NCBI GenBank assembly: GCA_029706075.1
Contig: JAINUG010000085.1
Span: 3,785,892 to 3,849,891 of the forward strand
Length of the DNA stretch: 64,000 bases
DNA from: Aldrovandia affinis
Taxonomy: Eukaryota > Chordata > Actinopteri > Notacanthiformes > Halosauridae
Direction of reading: 5' to 3'
The notes under the pieces are model-generated. The model had not been told where the DNA came from and did no database searches. It worked only from the letters and a program-made list of their open reading frames with translations. Position numbers and translations under genes: made by a program. Shown here one piece after another: positions 39,481-53,200 of the stretch (position 1 is its first letter; the number at the start of each line of letters is the position of its first letter).

Positions 39481-42400
39481 CACAGTATGGTTGAGGTATG
39501 ATTGTCTAAGACACAGGTAAAGGAGATTACTTCTATGAATAGTTGTAAATCCAAATTAAACCTTCAGTTGGAGCACAAGTTGATGCTATAAGCCCTAATA
39601 TCAAAGGAGACAACATAAATAAATATAATAAAATGCAGAAAATGTTATATTAACACTCCATGTTATAATAACACTACCCTTAATTTGCCATACTGTTTCC
39701 TCTTGTTTCAGGGGCATGAGCAAGGCAAATAGTGGCATTAAGCCTTGAATAAGATGGTGGAAAAGGTAGGCGAGTCTGAGGTTCGACAGTGGAAAAGGGG
39801 CTGCAGGGTTAATTATTGGATGCCATGGTGAAGCATCTCTCCAGTCTTCAGTTTAAACATCAGTCTGTTTCTCTCTGACATAATGGCCATTCAGCAGTTA
39901 GTCTAACCATTTGAGCAGATTGAAACAAGGATTTCATTGAACTCTGATCCAAGTGTTTAACATGCCCCCAATCCTGCTTAGCTACTGCATATTGAGTAAG
40001 ACCTGTTGCAGCCATGGTGAAAAATATCCCTCCAATAATAAACTCTACTTCATATTTAGCTGTTTTCTCAGTTACAGCGAGTCTCCATTTCAACGTCTTC
40101 TGTTAAGTATTTTCTGCCCTTACAAAGTCTAAATCGTGAACTCTCCACAGCGCTCCTTTTGTCCACAGAATTACCTTTTTAATGCTTTAATCTTTTGACG
40201 TCACTCTCCTGTACTGTCGCCATGGTAATCACTTGCAATGCGAACATCACATCTATGATTTATGCTTTGTATATAAACCACTTGACCTAATTGAGCTGCT
40301 TTTATAATTATTCTTATTGCAATCATTACCATAAATATCACCATCATCATTATTATTACTATCAAGGATACACTTACAATTTTGCATCTGTGCATTTTTT
40401 GCCCTTTGATTTTTTTCTCTCTCTTTTCAAGTACAAAGACAAAGCGACATCATACAAGCACTTAACAAACCTATTTATATGAAAGTGCCTTTTGATGGTG
40501 AACCATTAGGTAAGGCACGTTTGGTAGGGTGTTTTTCAGCCGTTAAAAGGGACTTTGTTTTTGCGGGAGCCACACCATGTAAGCACTTTTATCTCCTTTC
40601 CCTGCTGGCTTCAAACAGTATCTTTCAAAGCCAGCCGTAATGCTGCCTGGCGGAAATCTGTGCCTTCCTTTCGGTCTCAAAGCATCACTCTCCGCTGATC
40701 GCAATTAATTACAGCCTCGTCTCAATCAATACATGCAAGCTGGTGTCAATAAAAGAGACGCCGCTGTTTGGTCTTCAATGGAGACTGAGAGGACTGCCCA
40801 CTTGCAAGGTCATGTTTCGCAAACACTTGCCCCATTACAATATCAGAAACCTGCAAGCGCCTGTGTTTGCCATCTGCTTGGCTTTGAGGATGAATAAATA
40901 GAGCAGGACCCACATCACAGGTCCTCTACCCCATGGCTCTCCCTCAGCTGACCCCAGACTGAGTGAGAAGTGGAGACCATGTGGAGGGAACGGTGTAATA
41001 TGGTAGCTGGCAGGTTGGCTGGGGCTGAACATGAACTGGAGCAGATTAATTTCCCTTTGCTATCCCCTGCTGTTGAGGTGAGTATAATTCTGTATTCTTT
41101 CTGCCTCATCAGTCTCCATGCCCTCTCCAAAACAATACGTGTTTTAGCGTTACATTCATAAAATTCTCTACGAAATAGAAAATATAGTTGGGTTTCAGGT
41201 GGCACAGTCAGTAAAGGTGCAGGCGGGGCCCTGTTGTCATTGGTTCAAGCTTTGGCTATGTCATTATTCAGTTATGACTAGCAGTCTGCAAAGACAATGG
41301 CCAAGCCAACTTCCCATGTTCAGCCAAGGGTAGAGTGGGTTTAATGCAGCCAGATTCCAAGTGAAATGATTGGTAAAGTTACACTTAACCTGAAGCTTCT
41401 TCCATTAATTTTGCAACTGCAGTCCAGCCACCCTCCACAGGACAATGGTGTTGTTTGTAGTCCCTGAGACAAAACATTATAGGTTACTTTCCATACAAGA
41501 AAGGCCACCTTGTCCCCAGCTGTTTTGTATTTTGACAGACAACATAATTAAATTCCACATTCAGCAGGCGGAGGGTGCCTATTGTGCAAGAGTTTGAAAA
41601 AGTCAAGTCCCGGCATCTGAATGAGGCCTTTTTATTCTTTTGTGAACATCTTTACCCTTACCTTACCTTTAACACTCTACTTCAAGGGCACATACAAATA
41701 TACCGAATAGAGATATAATTCATAAACCTCTCAGAAGACATCAAGTTCCATTCCCCAAGTCCCAGGAAATACTCCTTAATAACACATAACCTTCTACTTC
41801 AGTCAATGTCTGGGTTTCCCAGTGGAATCCCTAACTGCACCTACTCTCTCACTGGCCTCCGTATCCCAGCTGCTCTGTTTCACATCACAGCAGCCACACA
41901 GGTATCCCTCAACACACCGACAGGGTGAAGAAGGAGACTGCACTACTGTAATCTGGAAGAGATGAATCTCCATCTACACTGGGAGATGGAGAATTCTTTT
42001 TTTTTTTGAATCGGTGCAAAAATTGTTCTTCGGAGACAATCACATTGAGAGAAGCGTCCAATCAAAGGTTCCCCTCGGCACTGAAAGTTGCTGTGGCACT
42101 TGCGTAGGCCCGCTTTGCTCAAATTGAACCTTTCTTGCTGGGCACAATGGGCAGTAAATGTCATTTTAAACATTTCATTTTCAGCCATTTCAAACAGGAA
42201 AAAAGTGTTCAGTAATCACTGTGCAATATGTTTGCAGCTTGTGGAATCAAAGATTAAATTGAGTTTTTTCTTCTTCTCTTGAAATATTAAGTGCAGCAGG
42301 GGCAGCAAAGGGTCAATGGGAAATTCTGTTGGTGGTACAGACCACTGTGCAGGATTGTGCCACTTGAATTAGCTCACCCATACAGGGTGTCATCCAAGCG

Positions 42401-43569
42401 ATAATGAAAGGGAACTGTTCTTTTCTCAGTCCCATGAACTCAGTGATTGATTACGCACATCCACTCCAAGAAAGCGCTATTTTTATCGGCATGCATGCAC
42501 GAATGAATTATAATTGGGATTGTGTGTGAGAACAAAGACGTACAGTAAAGGTTTACTTGCACAAAGACAAATGCCTTCATTTGGTCATTTTAGAGAATGT
42601 TGCTTGTTTCTTAATTAGAGAGACAAGCAAGCCCTTTCTTTGTGTTCTCTGCAGCCTAAAACAGAGTCCTAGAGCCTTCTGCACAGACTTATTCATGCCT
42701 GAAATCCCCATGGTGGGCATGGTGTGTAGGAGAAGACTTTAACCTTGTTTCAGGTCTCAGGGTAGAGGTGTATCAAGAGGAAGGCGGCTCATGTGTAGCC
42801 ATGACATTAACGTCTCCCTCTGCCCATAGCCATGTGTTTCTACCACAATGTGCTTTATACATAAGCTTATACATTTCATATTCACTTGTACTCTTCCACA
42901 CTCTTCCTCAACCTGAATCGTGCAGCAGGCTTCACAATTTGACCACATCTCCACAACAGGTTACAGAAATCAAAAGATCAAACATTTAAGCATGCAAATA
43001 CTTTAGGTTTACCTGAATGGGAGGGAGAGAGGGGTTGGGCACACAACAGTGAGTTTGATTCTGGCCCATTTGAGTGCTGCTATAGGAGGGTGAGGGCGAG
43101 GGTAGAGGGTGGGCCAAGGTCAAGGGTTGAGAGAGCGACATTGAGTTTGGACTTCTCGGGTGTCCCAGTCAAACTATTTCCAGTACCAGGGGACACAGGG
43201 CTGATGTTACAGCACCATGCATCTTTAAAGAGGCAGAGTACTCATCCCAGCCTGGCCCCACCAATGCTGGCCTTTCAGCAACACTGCCTCCTGGGTGGGC
43301 TCACGTTACCAGCCCAACGTAGGCACCAAACAGACAGAGTTGGGCCCAGGTGTGGGTTACCAGGTCCGGCTGATCACCCGGGCCCAGGAGATACATACAC
43401 CAGGTGGCACATCACCAGGTTTCCTTGGAATTTAATGTAATCCCCTCCACATGCACACGCACATGCACACTTAAGCACACAAGCACTTACTCTGCAGCCC
43501 AGAGGACTGAAAGATTAAGGCTTCTTCTCATGAGAATACTGCAAACACATAATAATACAATATAATAAT

Positions 43570-43712
43570 GTATGCCATTTAGCAGACGCTTTTATCCAAA
43601 GCGACTTACAGTAGTGAATGCATACATTTTTCAGTATATGTGGTCCCAGTGGGGAACCCACAACCTAAGTGTTGTCAACGCCATGCTCTACCTACTGAGC
43701 CACACAGAACCA
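43570..43712 (-). mobile_element. tRNA-derived SINE, subfamily A copy 2, minus orientation
   Basis: It has the same structure as the copies at 33265 and 47565: the CCATTTAGCAGACGCTTTTA end, the AAAGCGACTTACAGTAGTG junction, the ATGCATACATTTTTCAGTAT body, then an inverted tRNA-like head. Five bases are lost inside the B-box region (GGGGAACCC against GGGGATTGAACCC). Intact sequence on both sides indicates a fairly young insertion. Confidence 0.82.
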
Positions 43713-44719
43713 CATTCTCTCAATACAACATCTTTCTCATCCTCCATATTTAATTTCTTCCAAATACTGTTTTCCTCTAACTTTGTGTAGCTATTTTGTA
43801 TCTCAGTAGTTAATTTAGGAAGAAAATTACATCTTTATGTCTCATAATCTCTCCCCAGATTTTGTACACAGAGTATGCATCCCCTGTGCTGATAGAGACC
43901 ATCCCTGCCTGTGGAAGTAATGTTGTCACATACAGACCTCACAGGTCAGCCATTCATTAGGACAGGTCAGGGTTCCCACTGAAAGTGCTCTCAGTGTGGG
44001 CAGGCTAGACACAACTCACAAACACGCATGTACACACACGCAAACGCACACATACTTACTCATAAAAAACACCCACATACCTAATATATTAATGGTCCAA
44101 CTAATCAACCGCTCAGACTCACAGAGTAAATAAGCCCCATATCATTCAGGAGTGCACCCCCCATTACAGCTCCCAGCACCCCAGCCCAGTCCCCGGGTCT
44201 GCTCTCTGCTCATGGAGGAGCATCTCTGCCTGCATCGACCCCATTGCTCCCCGGAGGCACGCTCGTAGCCTGCTGGCACCAGAAGGCACATGCTGAGTCA
44301 AAGTTCAAACAGCCCTCCTGCCATCTTCCAGCTGTCTCGCTGAAATGATGGCTGATATTTGGGGGGTGGAAATGTCATGCTGTGTTGTTTTCCGTGCCTC
44401 CTGTGCCCAGCGGAGTAGAACCCCAGCTGGCCCCACTGCTCTCACACAGTGCATGTGGACATGATGTACTGACGTTCTTTGGAACACTATCATATAATGC
44501 TCCGAAGTTTTACCCAGGGTTAAACTCTTTACTGTTCCAGATGGCCATTGAACTGTGGATTGCCTGGAATTAATTACGAGAATAATTCCAATGCCAAATG
44601 GTTTGCCATGTTCGTTCTTAACATGATGACTCCTCATTGGGCTCCTGTTAGTGTCAGGGGCACACACCGTGAACACAAGCATAACATTCTGCATAACATT
44701 TTGTCATTTCTGTAGTGTC

Positions 44720-44834
44720 TGTAATCTATTGCTGCTTTCTTGGCCAGGTCTCTCTTGAAAAATAGATTTCTAATCTCAATGAGACTAACATGGTTAAATA
44801 AAGGTTAAATAAAAAGTAAAAATAAAAATAAATA
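44720..44834 (+). mobile_element. LINE 3' tail ending in TAAA-type repeat
   Basis: It contains TTGCTGCTTTCTTGGCCAGG, TCTCTCTTGAAAAATAGATT, TCTAATCTCAATGAGACT and TGGTTAAATAAAGGTTAAAT, ending in A-rich TAAA repeats. This sequence is a very common 3' terminus of non-LTR retrotransposons in fish genomes. The body is absent, as expected for 5' truncation. Confidence 0.65.
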
Positions 44835-44864
44835 ACACCCTAAGCACTGAGTTTTAGGGTCAGT

Positions 44865-44865
<1 letters not shown>

Positions 44866-44897
<32 letters not shown>
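44866..44897. repeat. CA microsatellite
   Basis: About 16 CA units shortly after a LINE tail. Confidence 0.93.
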
Positions 44898-44902
<5 letters not shown>

Positions 44903-45526
44903 ACGCACATACATACTTAGGGCACATCTCTTACATATACCATTTAATGGATCTCACATCTATTACTGCATATGGGTGCCTCATCCTTCTCATTCACATC
45001 TAGCCTAAACACCCAATTTCAAACACTAATGCTGTCGCTCACAGACAGCAACATTCATACCCCTGTAGAACCAAGGTAAGGGTCATAGGGTGGGCTAAAG
45101 TCCAGATAATACAGTAACCAATTATATGAGTCACATAAATAAAGAGATTAAACACGATGAGAGGAAATGTCCAGGGGGTGTAATGGCCCTGATGAAATTA
45201 CAGTGCAACTATTGCAACTGATGCCAGGTCAGAAGTAGGGTCTGACCAGTATTCTCCAAGCTGATGAGTCTAAGAGCCCTAGGGTTGTCCTCATTATAGG
45301 ATAACGAGGACAGGCGGACAAGACTAAAGTGAAGATGGTTTAGCGAGGACCAATTGGAGAGGTGCAGGGCAGGCCCACAGTCAGCAGCTTATCAACACGT
45401 CGTGGAGAGAAATGAGAGCTCAGGATTACCTCATGATTAATCATGACTGAAGGCACAGAGATAGGATCTATGAGAGAGGATCACACTGTCGTGGCTGTAC
45501 TATGACACTGTGACATTGTACTGCAC

Positions 45527-45890
<364 letters not shown>

Positions 45891-47093
45891 TTATAATTAA
45901 ATATATTCCTTGGCAAAAGTGATCAATCTTGCATGGTGTTTTCTGCCTTTGTTCTGTCCATTCATTCATTAGGTGTCTTTTGCTGCACCATGTGCGCCTG
46001 ACGCTCTCGGCAGCACTGCGCTCCCTGCTCCGTTGTCGCTCCGTCCACGGCGGCGGCCTACTACCAACCAGCCACTGTAATTCCACCCTCTCCGAGGTCC
46101 GGCTGACTGCCAGCCACCAGCGCATGGAATGGAACATGTCCAGGGTGACAATTACACAGAGCCACCGACAGGCACAGCAGCACACGTGAGCATCTGGGAG
46201 ACTGTAATCAACACTCCACCATGACCAAATCCCTCCCCGAAGAGAGGTCGCCCCCATTACAGAGTCACGATCATGTAGCCGCTGTCGTCATTCTCCATCA
46301 ACACCTGAATTAATGGAGCTGGAAACAACCCTGTCGTCATTCCACTTATCTAACCTTACACACGGGGAATAGCTGTATTTAGAAGGGGGACTTTCACTGG
46401 GCATCAAAATAAAGGCCAATTTCCACTGGTCCGAAGCACCGTGTTTCTATGTAAAGCTCACTGCTCACATTTGGCAGCTTGTAAATGTTAGGGAAATCTG
46501 CCTTGAGGTGCATACATGTCACAAGTAGAAATGATTTAGAAAATTAAAGCGCTGACTCATCTCCCTGAAAGGGGACCTGAGAGAGACTGATGGTGCACTG
46601 GTGTGGTGTGGGGGTAACCCAGCACAGCAGATAGACACATCAGCCCAGATGAACGGAACCCTGAAAAGCTGAATGTTAACATGATTGGTCAATGTGCGCT
46701 CTATGAGCCAAGTCACAGACGGGCCAGTATATCTGACTGGATTGATTACAGCACAGATACCCAGAAGGTGACATGTATCCCATGCAGGTTAATAGAAGCT
46801 ACAGAGCATTCCGGGATAATGAAGTGCCTGCCTGCATTGGGGCCGCTCTGCCTCTGTGTTGGGTGTATCGTTCTCTGATATCACATCAACACACAGCCAT
46901 AGTGATGAATGAGATGAGCTTCACTGGGACTGGAGGCTGCAGCGTGAGAGTGAGAACTAAAGCAGTGTCCAGACATGACACAGTGTTTGGAACTCTCTGG
47001 ATTATAGACTGAAAAGATGAGCCAAGATGGAATGAATGGCCTGTTCTGGTCATCAAACATTCTCATGTTTTATGTGTGTGTTCAGAATGTGTT

Positions 47094-47098
<5 letters not shown>

Positions 47099-47132
<34 letters not shown>
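47099..47132. repeat. TG microsatellite
   Basis: About 16 TG units, ending in TATGAGTC. Confidence 0.95.
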
Positions 47133-47134
<2 letters not shown>

Positions 47135-47564
47135 AGTCTGTATGATACTGTGTGTCTGTGTGCAAAATGATTCAGTAGTTAACAGAAAGGGTAGCTAGGA
47201 GCCGCATTTTCCCTATCCACCACTGATGCTGACAGGCATGAAAGCAAATGGCAAAGTAAGATCCTCTCCATTCACATCGGCATGAGCATAACAGACTTCA
47301 TTACAAATTAAGTTGAAAAAATTGCGTACTTGGACATCTGGATTTTCCATAAATAAATTCAACTATTCCCCACAAATAAACATAGAACAGCACAACCATG
47401 CACTAGATGATAATAGTACAATACAAACAGCCTATTTCTCCTCAGCACCAAGCCACTGCAAGTCTCATTACCCAAAAAACACAGATCCCTATGACTCAGC
47501 AGTCTCTGTCTCCCTCTCTCCTGGCCTTCATTACCAGAAAAACACAGATCCCTATGTGTTTATA

Positions 47565-47682
47565 TATACGCCATTTAGCAGACGCTTTTATCCAAAGCGA
47601 CTTATAGTAGTGAATGCATACATTTTTGTGGCCCCAGTGGGGATTGAACCCACAACCTAAGCGTTGAGCCACAGAGAACCAC
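47565..47682 (-). mobile_element. tRNA-derived SINE, subfamily A copy 3, minus orientation
   Basis: It starts with GCCATTTAGCAGACGCTTTT, ATCCAAAGCGACTTATAGTA and GTGAATGCATACATTTT. A deletion in the body removes the TCAGTATATG segment, and another shortens the anticodon-arm-like part (AAGCGTTGAGCCACAGAG). It ends GAGCCACAGAGAACCAC like the other two copies. All three copies lie in the same orientation within 15 kb. Confidence 0.82.
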
Positions 47683-49070
47683 TAGAATTTGGACTAGAAT
47701 AGGAGCTGAATCCAACGAGGACTAATAAAGCCTGTGCTGCTGCTTTCCACTTACAATCACAGTGATTGCCATTTGTGCTGTGCCAGGGGGGGTTTGTGGG
47801 GGGCAGCAGCAGGCGCAGCAGCACACCGTCAGGATATCTCCGTGCAGCTGGGCCACCCCGTGTCACCCTCCGCATGGGGAGAGAGGCGGGGGACGAGGGG
47901 GGTTATTTCAGAACCGTGCCCACTTCATGACAGTTCCTTCTGTCAGTGTGAACAACCCCAATTAGCCTTTGGGTGGCGAGGAGAAAGGCGTGACAAAACA
48001 CAATAACTTTAAAGAGTCTGTCCACTCTAAGGGTGCTAAGTGCTTCTATGGCAACCGATATTATTTCATATGCAATTGGCGTATCCTGAATCACCATGAT
48101 TTAGAGCGCATAGTTAAAGATCTGAATTAATGAAATATTACTGCATAAGATTAAATATTCACATGGCCAATCAAGCGAGCCTGATGTCTCTGATGAAAAA
48201 TGTATCTAAGAACGTAAGAACTTTGAACACTTATTAAAATGACTGTCAATTCATGGTGATTCGGTGAGCGTGCCATCCTTGCTAACTGGGCTCCTTTTCC
48301 GAATGCAATGTGGATTTATTTAACAGCTGGCAAACAACTCTATGGAATAGACCGACGGGTAGCGCAGTTGTTGTTTTGCTGCCATTAAACAGTTTACACT
48401 GGTTTGATGCTATTCAATTTACAGACTATTTCTAGGGCAGGGAAAAACTTTTTCCCTTTGTACACGGATGAAACAATTGAGGCTGATCTTTCTATTCTCT
48501 GAGAGTGGAGGACACTGACCTTGGTGAAGTCAGACCTTGGGTCTAAATTGTTTCCTCTGTGGGCCGTGTGCCGTGCGAAGTTAAGTGCATTCCACAAACC
48601 TTCCCTGACAACCTGGGGAGAGTGCAGCTCACCTCAATTATCTCGGCATAGCGCGAGGAGAGAGAGAGATGCAGCCGGAGAGAGTAAATTATAGAGCAAG
48701 ATGCACAGAGTTTTTATTCCAATTTCCCATGATGCCTCTGTGCTGGGAGATCTGAACATTGATGGGAGCTTCAGAGTCTGAGAATAAATCATGATGCAAT
48801 CATTCTGACGGGAGACACATGCAAGTATACAGAGAACAGGAAGAAACCAGAACGAACGGTCTGAATCTGTTTGTGTGGGGAGTTGAGTGTGAAACCATAA
48901 AGACCCCTGCAGGCAGGCTCCCCTGCAGGGACTCCTCTGACAGGTGGAGGTAAACTATTCTTAGCATCAGCTGTGGAGATGCTCTCAATGCTCTTTGCAG
49001 CTCAGCTCTGTGAGGAAATGAGAATTGTATCCATTTTCCCTGGGCTGAAGAGAAGAGTCCATGCTACTGT

Positions 49071-49110
49071 GGGGTGGGGTGGGAGGGTGGGAGGGGGCGG
49101 GGTGGGGGGG
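49071..49110 (+). repeat. G-quadruplex-type block with eight G runs
   Basis: Over 40 bases there are eight G runs of three to seven separated by single T, A or C bases. This is a very strong match to the G-quadruplex pattern, with enough runs for two adjacent structures. Confidence 0.8.
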
Positions 49111-49288
49111 CAGGTGGACACAGGGCTGAGGGTGGCTGCGCTTTTGGCCAGTGTCCTGTCCTCATTTTGCATGGTTATCTCTTTGGAGCAGTCAACAGGC
49201 CTGCCACACTTTGTGTGGGCTTTGTCATAGAGAGCAGCACCATGACGAGGCCTGATTTTTCCACTGGGCGCAGCGCTGAGCTGCCTTT

Positions 49289-49310
49289 ATGCAAATCAGC
49301 TGATTTGCAT
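49289..49310. promoter_or_regulatory. Perfect 22-bp palindrome: two inverted octamers around an E-box
   Basis: ATGCAAAT (49289-49296) and its inverse ATTTGCAT (49303-49310) flank a central CAGCTG (49298-49303). The whole 22 bases equal their own reverse complement. ATGCAAAT is the POU-domain octamer and CAGCTG an E-box. It lies in otherwise non-repetitive sequence about 11 kb downstream of the LBH gene. Binding is not shown. Confidence 0.45.
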
Positions 49311-50110
49311 ACGCCTGGATCACGCAGAGAGAATAGTGTCGGGTTATCAAGAGCCTGTCAGCACCAGGACTGTGAATGTTGTCAAAGCGCACAAACCACA
49401 CATTCGTTATTTCTGCAAGTAGTTATCGATGCTATTGTTATTCAAGTGAAGCCCAATCTTATTCAAGAGAGGCTGCCTGGCTGAGCCCACAGTCACAACT
49501 AATCAAGACCATCCATTGCTATGTGTCACCAAACATTACATCATCTGTATTCTGGATGGGTTCTTTAGCCTGTATGTGTGGTATTGTAGTGCAGGTGGCA
49601 ATGCAACATAAAAAAATGTAAAGGTTGTTAAAAAATTGGATTATGGAGAAGAGAGTGTTGCAGCACGAGTACGAGTGTTGAGCATAGCAACAGCAGTCAT
49701 CATCCAATGACTTCACATGTCTATTTACCTCCCGACACTGTGTAAAACAGTTGCTTCATTTGCTTCACAGAGTAACTTTAGTTTAGGATTATGTCTAGTG
49801 CAGGTGTATTTTGTTGAGCAAACACTCATCACAGCTTGTCTGAAAAGTTTCCTTATAAAGGGATATAAAGTGTACAAAAAAAATAAACGAATAAAACTTA
49901 CAATATTAGTCAGTGAATGTAAAGCAGAAAACAAAAACACATGGAGGTTAAATTGAATATAAATGTTTGTTCTTCAGCCAGTGGATGATAAAAGAGATCT
50001 TATCTGCCAAATGGCAATGGCACAAACTCTGACATGTACGTATATAAGTGAACCCTTTCAAACTACAAACACTTTATAATTTGCAGTTTGTGAAAGAAGG
50101 ACAGGTAGAA

Positions 50111-50201
<91 letters not shown>
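50111..50201. repeat. AG microsatellite, about 90 bp
   Basis: A polypurine AG array with one AAAG interruption near the left end. Such homopurine tracts can form triplex (H-DNA) structures. Confidence 0.96.
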
Positions 50202-50203
<2 letters not shown>

Positions 50204-53200
50204 TTGAAGACTGCGAAAGGCTTGGGAGGTTTTATGCGAGGCAGATTAAAATTCATACATTCTAATCAGGTGCTATATTTAACCTCAACACTTGGGTCCA
50301 GCACCACTCCTGCAAGTACTTCATCACCATCAGCATGCCTCTCCTCCCAGTGCCTTGCCTTTGGGAGACACCCCGGCACCTCTGCGCATCCAGAGGTTAA
50401 CATGAGCCCATTAGTTTCACCTGGGGTTATCATCACACTCCCCATTCTATGGACATCTTATTTCTGGTCTGATGGTGCAGGGAATCAGACAGGATTGAAA
50501 GGGACCTAATACAAACGAATGGGTTTTCACGGCTGATTTGGCAGTCTTTGAAGTGCAGCGACCCCTGAACATGGACTCCTCTGTGCTTCAGCATTGACTG
50601 CCCCTCACCCCAAAATCCACCAGGCCCCCGACAAGCACCACTGGTGTTACATCTAATCTCCTGGTGCAAACCACCCATCTTTGAAACAAAGTCATTGGAA
50701 AAAGTCATTTAAGATCAAAGGAACTGCACACAAATGTGCATTGGGTATTGTATGAAGGCTGTTTGAAAATAAGCAACATTTTACAATACAACCACAACTT
50801 TCGTGAGTGCACATTTGTTGGTAAAAATATACTCATGGAATGTTTTCCTGACCTCAAAATTCATGTAAAAATCTCCTAAAAAATCTCCTGAAAATGCATG
50901 TTGAGTACTGCTATATATATATGCATATACTCTTTGGGCAATTGCATTGTTCCTTCACTAGCAAATGATACACTTCCTTCACAGCTCAAGTACACCTGAG
51001 CATCAGTTACTTAGCTCCACAAACCACCCAGCCCTCCACAGCCCACAGGACGTCATCTACTGGCCCCTGTTGCTCATGCAAATTTTCCAGTGGCCATTTC
51101 CATAACTGACAGCTGCTGCCAGGAACCTTCCCTGCATTGAGGAGCAGCAGGCTTGGCCCCCCTGGCCAGCAACACACTCAGCTCTGTCTCTTAGGCACAA
51201 CACACACTCTCCGCCCCAGACATTTCCACCACAGGCGCAGGGAACAACAACAGCTTGATCTTCCCAACAGCCATTTTACCAGAGGAGGATGAAAACATGC
51301 AACCGGACCTTAAAATAGCGAGGGGATTTGAGTTTTTACATGACAGGCTTGCAAAAACAGCAGTGTGGAAAGCCTAGATAGAATGGCCTCTCACAGTTCG
51401 CACAAGATTGCAAGCTTCTTCTCCCTCATTATATATTTTCCTATGATCCACCCCTTGAGCAGTAACTGGGAGATTGAACCTCGTGTGTCTGACAATCAAT
51501 TGCATTTAATCCCACGGACATCTGGCCAGAGTCGCCAGGGAGAGCATCCACATAGCTGGAACCAGTAATGAGACAAACAATAACAAAAATAGAGCCAGCT
51601 GAGTTCACTGCTGGCTGCAAATCCTCTTCCCTGTCCTCTGCAAGGGAGTGGTGATGTCATGAAGTATGCTGCCCCCTCCGAACACCATGTGCCACCTGCA
51701 GAGACCATCCGTGCGTCGGCTGAAATGTCATGCGATCCGGTGAGAGGCACCTCCTCTGACTACCGTCGTCTCTGCTGTGAACACCACCAGTGGGTGGGGC
51801 CTGTGAAGCTGTTCCCATACCATGATTACCAGCTCTGCCTCTTTATGTAATCATCAGCTGATGTCATGATCCAGTGTGAAAGGCCACCTTTGTGTTCAGA
51901 CACAGCGATATGGTCCATCAGCCTGAAATCTGTGCATGCAACACAATATAGCTTAAAATACACTTTTGCAATATGGAAAAAAATACAGCAGTGAAGATTT
52001 TGGTGGTGAAATAAAAAAACCTTTTATACAAAAATTTAATCATGTAATGCACCCTTCAGGAAAATGCCAGGGAAAGCTTCTGATTTTGCTACTGTTTAAC
52101 ATTGGGTGTCAGTTTATGATAAATACTGGCCTCTTATAATAAAAACTTGCATACTTACTGTATGGATTAATATGTGACTTATTTTAAATTAGCTAACCTT
52201 ACTCACAGGAAGTATTTTATAACTGAAGTGTGACAGATTTTTAATCCAAAATAAGTTACTACACTACAGTATGATAGCTTCCCATACTGTTGCTTGAAAT
52301 GACATAAGACTGGGCATTTGCTGGGCCTGACTTATGTAAATGATCCATATCTTTTACATGTGTTTATACTCAGCCATAAAGTTCAGTGACAAGAATGAAC
52401 CTGAAACGTACAAGATATACTTTTTCTTAAGTATGGAAAACAATTATGCAAAACACTTCAAGTCACAGCATTGCAGTGGATGGGTGATGCTGACCTCAGG
52501 GCCAAAACTGCTGAAAGGAGGGGCAGAGGAAGAAAACACTGTCACTGGGTCTTGTGCATCTGTCAGGGACCCAGGCAAGGAAGCTTCATTTGAAAAATTA
52601 AACAAGTGTAAATGTTATTTGGACAGAAAATGTATTCCGGCAGCAATCACCAAGGCTTTTTTTCCAAGGCATCTTTACGATTAGTCTCATCAATGCCTGG
52701 CCACACTCAGCTCTGACTGAACTACTTATCCAGGAAATATTTGATTGTTTCACTGACACAGCACCCCCTGGGCCCTGAATTCTCCGAAGCATCTCCCCTC
52801 CCTTCCTCCTTCACATTGATATCACATGATAACCTTGAAGGTAGAAAATCAGATACTGGCATTGCTATAGCTCTCCTCCGTCCCTGATGTTCTGTGTCTT
52901 AAAGGTTGATGGCAAGTTTGCTAAGCTGTCTGTCCAAATACCAAGTTAGATAAATCCCACACCACTGTTGTTTCACCATATTATTATTAACATTCAACAT
53001 GAAAATCATTTTGAACAGCATATATGTATTTTAGGATATATGTATATGTATTTGTAACTGGGTTATATTACATTTTCTTGAGTGTAGTTTTTAAACAATT
53101 TTCCTTGCATTTATTTTTGCTAACTTATCTTCCAAATATCTGCTGTTATATTTGTATTCTTTTTCTTCTGTATCCTTTACACAATAGCAATGTGTTATAT

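Noticed and set aside
40978..41080. ATG frame ending at a consensus GTGAGT (METMWRERCNMVAG...)
   Set aside because: It looks like a first exon, but no partner exon, protein similarity or promoter context is visible.
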